A stretch of DNA of 64,000 nucleotides from the NCBI GenBank assembly GCA_910574455.1, contig CAJSYZ010000009.1, positions 2,497,040-2,561,039 of the forward strand, in the 5' to 3' direction. Both the position numbers and the translations under genes were made by a program. This stretch comes from Trichaptum fuscoviolaceum (lineage: Eukaryota > Basidiomycota > Agaricomycetes > Hymenochaetales > Trichaptaceae). Shown one piece after another: positions 55,681-64,000 of the stretch. Position 1 is the stretch's first letter. Every line of letters starts with the position of its first letter. Under the pieces are notes generated by a model, which did no database searches, was not told where the DNA came from, and saw only the letters and a list, made by a program, of their open reading frames with translations.

Positions 55681-57576
55681 TTTGAACATGCATGGGTTGC
55701 AAACCGGAAGGCATGACATGTGTACCGCCAGATGCATTGCAGACACGACACTTGAGACTGACCCTAGATTTGGACATGTCATGCGGGTCATGCTTCCTGC
55801 GCCATGGTGCAACAGAACCGCACTTGTCGCACATCGCACGAGGAACAAGACCGAAAGGTCGAGTACTGTCTGAACCCCAAGTATAAATACGCCATCCGCC
55901 AAGTGCAAAGAGATTGATGCAAGCGTGACTCCCGACGTCACTGCCTATGAGATGTTTTTCCAGCGCGTGTTCAAACTTCTTTCGGCTGACATAGAAATCG
56001 TACAGAGTTGCCGTTACCAAATTCAAGGCCAAACTGGGATGAAACTTCACAGCGCCGAATGACATGATATGCTTCACAATGCCGCTAGTTAACACGGTAT
56101 CAGATCAAGGAAGCGCACGGAATCCGGGAGTTCATACCGTCCGCTAAGTGCGTGAATCGATTGCATTTGCGATGCATCATCCATGTACGATCCACAACAG
56201 GTCAGAACCATGGTGGCTGTTCGCTCGAAGAGGAAATCTGCCAATTCGTTTCCGAACAACCAGTCGAAGAACTGAATGCATGTTAGAGTAGGCCATATTG
56301 GTAAATATATGACTTCGGCTTACTTCACCGAAATCAGTAGCACCGTTGACAGTATGATAGATCAAACCCTCTGTGTTCGAATGGGAATTGACGATAAGAA
56401 GAACTCGACGGTAGCGATAGTAGCAGTTGCCATCGGAGAGGCGTCGAAGAATATCAGCACGCTTTGCCTCCAAATCGACATCCTCAGAATCAAACGGAAT
56501 TGATAAGTAGCACAACTGTGGAATATATAAGTCTAATCAACATGGAGTGAAATTGAACACACATACGTCGTCGGCACGCTCCAGATACGACAACTTCAGT
56601 TGTGCATGGAATACCATTCCGATGGAAAGGTTGTTCAATGAAGACAAAGAGAAATCGAGGATGAGAAGAGGTGATGTATTCACGCCTGACCTATAATCGC
56701 GAACCGTAGGCGACCTAAGAATAGTCCACTTGAGTGGTGGGGATTGGACACAATCAGCATACGGGAATTCAACTTTATAGGAAGATCGTGGAACCCACAG
56801 GATATGGTTTGTTCGTCCCGGGTGTCTGCGGCTTCTGGACGGTGATATTCCAACACGAGGGGCATACGAATTCGAAGCTACTCCGTGCATCGAAACGTAC
56901 ACATTCGGAACACATGACCAGAGGACATGGAGTTCTAGAACAAGTAACAAGATCACCACCATCGTGGCAAAAGCAACAATGCTGCAGGAAGCATGGTCAA
57001 ACATAGTCGGCTTAAGGTTTATCGCTGTCACTCACGTCGTCAGGCTGAACCTAGACAAGATGATGAAATAAGTATATCGAGAAGTAATGAAGACCGGTAG
57101 TAACTCACCTTCGTATCTCCCTCATCAAGTTCTAACTGTGCGTGATGCATCTTTTGCTGTTTCCGAGGAAGCCCTTCCGGCAACATGGCGGTGTCTCTGG
57201 GCCTCTTCAAAAGTGTACTAACCGTTGTGACCGGAGCATGGGAAAGAGCCAATGCATTGGTATCACTGCCAGCGCATACTACCGAATAGAACATGAGTAC
57301 AAAGTTGAAAGATGTAGGTATGTAGTACACACGCACCGACAGCATGTGTGGCCTGCATGTTCCCTTCTTGTGTACCTGCCGGATAATATATACGATAAGA
57401 AGCAAGAGGTGTAGATGGAATGGAGCTCACTCCGGATCGTAACGCTGCTGGCACCACGACCTGTAACTGAGGAGAAGTGAGGGCGACTTCGGATGAAGTC
57501 CAGACGGGGTAAACTCACGGGGTTTGTAAGGCGCACACCCCCCCGTCGATTTCGTTCCCGTCTTTCTGGGTGCCAT
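55681..57576 (-). pseudogene. H3-tail-like/PHD-finger cargo protein, split by retrotransposon
   Basis: The gene starts at 57576 with MAPRKTGTKSTGGCAPYKP, strikingly like the histone H3 tail ARTKQTARKSTGGKAPRKQ. Short exons follow (LQVVVPAALRS; MQATHAV; a 57270-57110 exon with LKRPRDTAML and LDEGDTK). A PHD-like finger is in the exon starting at 56981: HCCFCHDGGDLVTC, PLVMCSECV, FVCPSCW. Downstream are SPLLILDFSLSSLN (~56660), a segment with RRVLLIVNSHSN and later TMVLTCCGSYMDD whose His and Cys could be a CHAT/caspase-like dyad (speculative), then FEHALEKHLIGSDVGSHACI and a zinc ribbon (MCDKCG...KCRVCN, ~55830-55730). At 55681 the frame runs into the Ngaro-like element, which appends 16 foreign codons. 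The native end continues at 50452. Without the insertion the gene would look intact. Confidence 0.75.
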
Positions 57577-59277
57577 GAGGAGGAAGAGCTGAAAGTAAGA
57601 AACGAATGGATGGATAGATTCAACAGTGAGCCTACACCGAGTGCTTTCGCGCACGGTTCAGCCAAAGTTGACGAATGAAGGCAAAAAGAGGGAATTATAG
57701 TTAGAAAGAAATGGATGTGTAGATGGTTAATAAAGAGGAGAAGAAAACGAAAGGGAGATGTGGGATTGAGTGAAGTACAATTGGGTGCGGAAGCAAAAAG
57801 CCTATCTCGATTCAACACGTGTGGCGAAGGCAAATGTGGCGGAGGCAAAAAGGTAAGTACGCACGGGAGCAAAATGGCAAATACTTATGTAATCAAACGG
57901 TGGGCGTAAGACACTGGCAGAACGCCAACTTCAGCGTTCTTTCAACGTTGATCTCGACTGACATCGCGCGAAAGCACAATGCAGCCTGAGCTTCATGTAC
58001 TTCAACGCAGCTCGTATCCATTTCAGCGGTCCATGGTCTTCTTATCGCGAAGCACAATCAACGTCCGAGGTCGCTTCCACCTCGTGTGTTCCTGCAGGAG
58101 TCCTATTCTCGTCGTGCGGCTGAGGCCACCCGGACGCAGTCTTAGGACAGTGTTCATCCCTTCCTTCTTTCCTGGCTGAGGCCACCTGAACGCAGTCTTA
58201 GGACAGTGTTCATTATCTCCCGGCTGAGGCCACCCGGACGCAGTCTTAGGACAGTGTTCATCCCTTCCTTCTTTCCTGGCTGAGGCCACCTGAACGCAGT
58301 CTTAGGACAGTGTTCATTATCTCCCGGCTGAGGCCACCCGGACGCAGTCTTAGGACAGTGTTCACCCCTTTCCTTCTTTCCTGGCTGAGGCCACCTGAAC
58401 GCAGTCTTAGGACAGTGTTCATTATCTCCCGGCTGAGGCCACCCGGACGCAGTCTTAGGACAGCGTCTATTCCTACCCTTCGTTACTTGCTTGGGGCCAC
58501 CCCAGATTTCGTAGTCTGCCGCGACGTACTTATCATTCTGGTCGCACGGTCAGAGAACGTCTATTCATGACGCCGAGACACCATGTGAGTACCAAGGTAT
58601 GCGATAGGTACGAAACATGGGCCTTACGAAGGTTCCTATCTAACTGTCCGTCATTATAGGTCGAATGATGCTGTGGGACAGGTAGTAAGCGTCAAGATGG
58701 ATGTGTATGAGGGCAAACAGATGAGTGGTCATCATGAATATATATTGATGGTCGTGACTCACTTATAGGACACCGGAAGGTACAACGTTGCAGATGGGAT
58801 TCATAGGCAGTGCTACCACGAGGCTTGATAGATGGCAAGATTACACCTCACGCATCTTTCATTGGAAGTAAATATAGAAAGATGAGTGATACATCATTCA
58901 TTCTCCTTATGAAGGGTGCAAGTGACCTCTTCCATAGAAGAAGAACACGGGCCAAGTTAGCACCTCAACTTGTGTATGTTCTATTCTCGAGGTAGTTGAA
59001 TAGAACAGAAATGGTGTGGGAGGCCGAGGACTATAATCAGATGAGTTGTGCACACCTGACTCGTATGTCGCAAGTTCTTAATGCCGCACAGAATACCCCA
59101 CGACGACCGCGAGCGAACCTTAAAGTAGGTGGTCGCATGATCCGGTATGCATCAGAGACCACGTAAGTGGTAAGGAGAAGAAAGCCAGAGGTATTGCATA
59201 ATATATGTACCCTATGAAGTTCCAGTGTAATGTACATTAAATATCATTCAATTCCATTCTACCGTGCCCGAACGTCA
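57577..59277. other. spacer between cargo genes
   Basis: This contains the upstream region of the H3-mimic gene, the minisatellite at 58118-58464, and 58.5-59.27 kb, where only short frames (e.g. 58810-58995 plus) are seen. Confidence 0.45.
58118..58464 (+). repeat. higher-order minisatellite, 104-nt unit
   Basis: Seven copies start with GGCTGAGGCCACC at 58118, 58174, 58222, 58278, 58326, 58383 and 58431. Spacing alternates 56, 48, 56, 48, 57, 48. The first type continues CGGACGCAGTC and ends in CTTCC/CTTTCCT; the second continues TGAACGCAGTC and ends ATTATCTCCC. So the true repeat is a 104-nt dimer. Confidence 0.95.
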
Positions 59278-61192
59278 TCAACTTCTACCATACATTGTGG
59301 ACTGCTCGATGAACGTGGAATGAAGCCAAGCCTCAAATAATGAATCTCCATCTTCGACCTTGTCATTTAGCATGTTGCGCATGCCTTCATCAAACTTGAC
59401 TTTCATGGTGGAGAAACACGTACTGAACGACAATCCCTGTAATAGAGTCCTGTTAGTGGACAAGGCTGATCGTCTACAAAACTGAAATACGACATACCTT
59501 ATTCTTCATCAATGGTATCTCTGCAGGCGGTGCACTATTGGGGTCCAATTCCCCGGTTGCCTTCACCTCCTCGAATGGTTCGTAGTTGAATTCAATCTGG
59601 GTTTCGATAAGCCTGAGCACACGCATACTGACATATGATCTTACCTTTATCTTAGAAAGGTTCAATGGCAGGGTATAGCTACCGGTCACGGCCCGCACAA
59701 AGGCGCGAGATCGAACAAGCTCGGGTGTACCATGGTCGTGCTCCATCACAACGGGTGTGACACCAGGACCGTTGTACGCAGGTGGACCTGGTCGTTTTAA
59801 ATGTTCCCTGAACCGGCGCCAGAAAGCATGCATATGAAGAGCTTTAAGATCCATATACGAATTGTAGTCTGCGTCGTCGCTCTCCACTGTTAATTGACCA
59901 TCAGAGTCAGGATTGTAGTCGCCAAAGTCAAGTCGATTAATGATGTCCTGCGGATCTTGCACGTTATACAGGGACTGAATTAATCCCTTCCCTGAAAAAG
60001 GGTCGAGAGCCTGCGAGTACGAAGGTGAGTGCATTCAAATAGTCCGGGAGATAATCACTGACATTGGCAATCGATACTCCACCGTCTGAGTACCAGTTCA
60101 ATCCAACAGTGAACGCTTGGATCTCTGGTCTTTGCCAAGGAGCAATATGTTCCATGGTCTTGTGCATGACCAGTGATCTCAGCAATTGCGTGCGAACGAG
60201 GGGTTCAATGACACCGCTATAGCACGACGTCTAAATTCAAGAAGTTCGTAAATCCTATGAATATGCACGGCGGGATAGTTCAATCGACTTACGTCTAAAC
60301 CAGCTTGTATAAAGCAGCCAGCTAAACCATCATACCCACGAAGAGCATCTACATCACCATCCCAAGCTTTGATCAAATCCAGCACAATATGTAGTTCGAT
60401 ATCCACTGAACGTAGGAACTCGTCGTCGTAGCCAACACCTTGCTCCCCATCGAGAGATAACCAAAGGAGGACAGGAGATACTGGTAAAGGTGCAGATGCA
60501 CTTTTGATGATATGCAGCATGGTAAGGAAGCCAATGGCCTTGTGCTGAGCGGTCCGTAGAGGAGATATGGTATCAATGCCTGAGCATTTCGGCACCCAGT
60601 ATGTGCCTATCATGCTTCCTAATTCAGGAATAGAGGTAAGATGCTCTAAGGCTGCTATGATACTGGACCGCTCGGGCCCCACGAACACGCCAGCACCTCT
60701 GAGAACAATGAGCAAAGGCGAATAGACAAACGATGGAAAAAAGAAAGCTCACATATGGAAGTCCGCACCCTTTACAAGATAGCGAACGTCGAGGTAGCCA
60801 GGTGGTCTATGCGAGCAGATTGGGTGCAATGGATCTTCCAGATTGAGTTCGTATTCGTGATTGAATTCGTTTGCTGATTTTCCTTCGAAGTATGAAATGA
60901 CATAGTTGGCGAGGTACTCGCCCATAGGCTTGATCAAATCGGACGTGCAATTAAAAGACAGCACGGACTCCGGCACTCCTGCGCCACGTCTCACGTCCCG
61001 AACAAGCGAGCGCATGTCCGAGACGTCGAACGCTATAGTATCATCGATGCTTGGAAGTCGCGGGAGCCTGAATGCTTCCTTTGGCTGTTGACGTAGACAG
61101 GTCAGTTTGTGTTAGTCAATGAGCATTTATGGCTTACGCACCGACAGACCCCTAGGCGTTCTGGTTGGAGTACGCACGGCTGAAACAGATAT

Positions 61193-61229
<37 letters not shown>

Positions 61230-63630
61230 AGAGCAGGAGCAGGAGCAGGAGCAGGTGCAGGAGCAGGGGCAGGGGCAGGGGCAGGGGCAGGTGCAGGTGC
61301 AGGTGTGTTTACTGGTGCACCAATCGGCGGCGCCAACGCAGATCCAGCCTAGCAAGTATGTAACAAAGTGAGTATAGTTATAGATCAGATCAACTACCTT
61401 GGTGCTCACTGTAGTCCCTTGGTTAGCCGTCCGCCTCCGGATGCGCGGAGGTGGCTGCATTTCTAACGAACGGGCGTCTGACTCAGCTCTTGGTCTTGTG
61501 AGATCGGACGATGAAGTAGAAGGCTGCTGAGTCGGTGTTGTCTATAATGCAAGGAATGACTAAGGTGCATACAAGCCATTATTTTTCACTTACTGGCCGC
61601 CTGATTTGTCTGTCCCGGCCAGCGTTGATCAAACTATGAAAGTCAAGTGCACTCGTCGTAGAAGAGCTAGCTGAAGGTTCGTTCTGGGGTTATGTAAGTA
61701 GTGGGTCACTGCTTATCTGCGGAAATGGACAAATAGTCATTACTTACCGGCCTTGGCGCATTCAAATGCGATGTATCAGCAGTGCGCGGAGGCTCCGCAG
61801 CCTATGCCACAAAATTAACCTTCTACGTCTGGAGAAAACGAAAAGAATAGAGCTTACGCGTCTTGGCGGTGTAGCCCATCCATCATCATGAATGATATCG
61901 AAGTTGTCATCCATACCTGGTAACTCGTCGTAGGAATAGAGAGGAGACCCCTCCTCTGGACAGTCACCCATGCAATCACCGTTGTACTCAAGATTATCGA
62001 ACAAGGAGAATTCGGGTGGCATTTGTTCCTTGATGGCGCGTCCCACGTGAAATGCATAGCAGGCATGAGGCAGATATGCGCGAATGCGTTGTGCTTTATC
62101 TGCATCGTCAATGAAGCGCTGGACAGGAGCTCGCAGGTGCGTTTTTGCCGGACCTTCACGAATGAATGTTAGTGATATGTATGCAAGATGAAGAAGGCAA
62201 CTCACATATCATGAATATCTGATGGTTAGCAAAACTCGGAGTCTCGGGATCGGCAGGCGCGGTAAGGTAGTTCGCCATAGTACGTGGGCCCTTCGTCGTA
62301 AAGGATGTGATAGTGAATTCACCGGTAGGGATTGGCCTCGTAACCCACTTGAAGATACCATCATTGGCTGGGCGTTGGTTCCTATGCATAACATGGTAGG
62401 CGAGGGACATCGCATTCGTTCCATCATAGTTTGCAGGAAGGTCAAGGTCCCAGCCCTTGGTGCGAGCGGCTTCGACAAACTTGTCGGAAAGGAAAGTGAA
62501 AAACACCTTTCGTGACGCCGTAAACTCGGATTTACGAAACGTAAAAGACAAGCCATTATTATACAGAAGGTTTTGAAAGACCCCTTCCGCCAATGACGAA
62601 AGCTTTAGATCTGGTACGAGCTCGGCTCGGCCATTACTAAAGTCTTTACTAAGCTAACAGGATGTCAGTGAGTGAACAATATCACTAAGATTCTTGAGGT
62701 CGAACTCACATTGAAGGGTACTACCAAAGCTAGTACAGAATCGGTGTCAGGTAGCCGCTCTGTGGGCGGTGGAGCAGCCTGTCTGGAACCTCCTGCTCGA
62801 TTGCGATTCGGGGGGATAGACATTTGGGTGGAGCGTGTCCGCGACGAATTAGAACTTGCAGCCCTAGCATGCATACGCTCTGCGCTCTCCATGCGCTCAC
62901 GATTTACATTGCTTGCATCTCTAGGAATCATCCCCGCAAATGCGGCGCTTGCGGGAGCCATAGGACGAGCCACCGATGGTGGTAGGGGAATGTGAGGTCG
63001 AACAGGTGGTATGGGAGTAATGGAATTAGAGGGAGGTGGAACCAGTGCTACTGGGGGTGTAGACTGTTGACTAGATGGTAAGACAGTAGCCGGAGCATTG
63101 GAAGTCGAAGGGGCACAGATGTCGACGTGTTGCTGCCCACTGTCAGCTTGCCTTGACCCATGCAAGTCCCAAGGAGGTTGAAGTTCGGTGCATGAATGAG
63201 CACCAAATGGTTCACCACATATGCAAAGAGCATGAAGGCCAGTTGAACCATCATTTCTCTTTGAAAACGATTGTCATTGTTTATACCATTTATAATAGAT
63301 CATCTTCAACTCACCGGAGTAAACCCTGGACATTGAATCCGAGCACCTTGAATGCCATATCGCTTGCCAGCTGGATCCACACCAATAGCTCTGAAGCATT
63401 CTTCCATCAAGAAATGATCGGCGGCTTTGTCACCACAGAAGTCACATTTCTCGTATCCATCTAGTGGTATCTGGTATGTCTTGTGAGACTTGTTATGCTG
63501 TATTGTCTGCAAAGATATCGTGACATACCTGTTCTGTCTGTCCGTTTCTTAGTTTCGTGAACCCACCACAATGTCTTCCAAACAAGAGACATTTAAGACA
63601 CCACCGTCGCGGTGTCATAGGTGCAGCCAT
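59278..63630 (-). CDS. large HECT-like cargo protein with cysteine-rich amino terminus
   Basis: The outermost gene of the large element in this window. It starts at 63630 (MAAPMTPRRWCLKCLLFGRH). The first exons encode a cysteine-rich part (WCLKC, HCGGF, KCDFCGDKAADHF), a Pro/Ser/Ala-rich linker (63150-62710) and a conserved-looking exon (LAEGVFQNLLYNNGLSFTF, 62600-62210). A second acidic exon follows to about 61860, then short exons and a Pro-Ala repeat (61303-61194). The carboxyl half includes GVFVGPERSSIIAALEHLTS (~60690), LTMLHIIKSASAPLPVSPVL and VTGSYTLPLNLSKIKV. The last exon has LSFSTCFSTMKVKFDEGMRN and FEAWLHS. The TCF cysteine and surroundings resemble the catalytic end of HECT E3 ligases (HTCFN). 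I recall similar proteins labelled HECT-domain in agaricomycetes. A ubiquitin-ligase role is inference. Not every exon boundary is fixed. Confidence 0.65.
61194..61303. repeat. GGAGCA/GGGGCA hexamer repeat coding Pro-Ala
   Basis: About 18 hexamer copies. In the minus-strand gene it encodes alternating Pro-Ala in a linker. Another frame gives a Cys-rich peptide that I regard as spurious. Confidence 0.9.
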
Positions 63631-63709
63631 GCTGGGTGTAGAAAGGTGTCATGTATCGGGGTGAATGGGAGGAACTCAGCAGAGGCAGGGAATTTTGTGT
63701 GCGGTTGTG

Positions 63710-64000
63710 AAATTTTCATCATGAAGAAATCATGAATTTATTATGATGTATATAATATTTCTATATCAATTTCAACAATTTCATTAACTTGTTTACACAT
63801 TTTCAACTGTCGTTCATGACTTTTCATGGTGTGATCATGAATGAAACATGATTGTCTTGATGTTAAAGTTACTTTTTCTGCACTCGATATAAGAAATTTA
63901 AATTTACAAGTGATTACATAATCTGTTTGAGTTCATGACGACATCATGATGCCATCAATGTGAGAACATAATAATTCATGATAATTCATGAATATTCATG
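63710..64000. repeat. CATGA-rich subterminal sequence, right side
   Basis: AT-rich sequence with many TCATGA/CATGAA/CATGAT words (63718, 63730, 63816, 63823, 63836, 63843, 63933, 63944, 63978, 63988), upstream of the HECT-like gene. It mirrors 38168-39100 upstream of the integrase. It is cut by the end of the window. Confidence 0.8.

Larger units (their letters stand above)
38160..64000 (+). mobile_element. giant DDE-integrase transposon, left end and most of body
   Basis: This is my interpretation of the whole right part of the window. Evidence: (1) an rve-type DDE integrase gene reading inwards from the left end; (2) CATGA-rich, AT-rich subterminal sequence at 38168-39100, seen again at 63714-64000 in front of the last gene; (3) none of the genes between is a recognised conserved host gene, and several resemble families repeated in agaricomycete genomes; (4) nested younger insertions and a captured host-gene fragment. 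The left boundary is approximate (within about 20-30 nt of 38160) and the right end lies outside the window, so terminal inverted repeats and target duplication could not be checked. Alternatively, the region is a cluster of separate transposon-derived genes. Confidence 0.6.

Noticed and set aside
61152..61460. Cysteine-rich frame (CTCTCPCPCP type) on the minus strand
   Set aside because: It arises from reading the GGAGCA hexamer repeat in a second frame; the Pro-Ala frame is consistent with the flanking HECT-like exons.

Overview
The window looks like a nuclear fragment of a filamentous basidiomycete, most likely an agaricomycete. The genes carry dense, very short GT-AG introns (about 49-72 nt) and even microexons. 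Lineage pointers are a MYND zinc-finger protein, an HSP70-like (HSPA12-type) protein, a fungal Msb1 homologue, an ArAE-type membrane protein and an Ngaro-like tyrosine-recombinase retrotransposon. No species is assigned.

Left part (1-38.15 kb): host genes separated by repeat-rich spacers. In order: a decayed 3' fragment of a MYND-type gene (about 1.1-1.56 kb, minus); an ArAE_2/BRE4-like membrane transporter (2.36-6.68, minus); a spacer of degenerate repeats bracketed by an inverted repeat (7.8-11.9); a mitochondrial 2-oxodicarboxylate carrier of 15 exons including 5-nt and 7-nt microexons (11.98-13.70, plus); an ERAD-type E2 enzyme Ubc7 (15.42-16.39, plus); D-arabinono-1,4-lactone oxidase (16.93-18.72, minus); an HSP70-like ATPase with an MGCC amino terminus (20.01-23.84, minus); a 3.5-kb stretch without a resolved gene; an Msb1/Mug8-domain protein (27.32-31.74, minus); an FAD-dependent monooxygenase (33.06-34.75, minus); and an intact MYND gene (35.89-38.15, plus).

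Right part (about 38.16 kb to beyond the right edge): I interpret this as one very large transposable element, at least 25.8 kb in the window. It begins about 20 nt after the MYND stop with CATGA-rich subterminal repeats, and the same type of sequence reappears at 63.7-64.0 kb in front of the last gene. Its first gene is an rve-type DDE integrase/transposase (554 aa, D-D-E residues visible). It also carries at least six further genes: a basic low-complexity protein (41.6-44.3), an incompletely resolved gene (44.5-45.7), a 130-aa protein (45.9-46.4), an 893-aa protein of an uncharacterised fungal family (47.2-49.9), a protein with a histone-H3-tail-like amino terminus plus a PHD-like zinc finger (57.6 kb leftwards), and a large HECT-like protein (59.3-63.6).

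The element has its own strata. A 435-bp TA-flanked MITE sits in its left subterminal region. A 5.2-kb Ngaro-like retrotransposon with split direct repeats has split the last exon of the H3-mimic/PHD gene. A 412-bp piece of the upstream ArAE gene (5' leader, exon 1, intron 1, part of exon 2) lies between two of its genes, which looks like host-gene capture. The pairing of a DDE integrase with chromatin-reader-like and ubiquitin-ligase-like cargo is the most interesting system here. Exon models were made by eye from splice sites and reading phase. Those for the carrier, Ubc7, lactone oxidase, Msb1, MYND, integrase, the 130-aa gene and the 893-aa gene close exactly in frame; the others are approximate.
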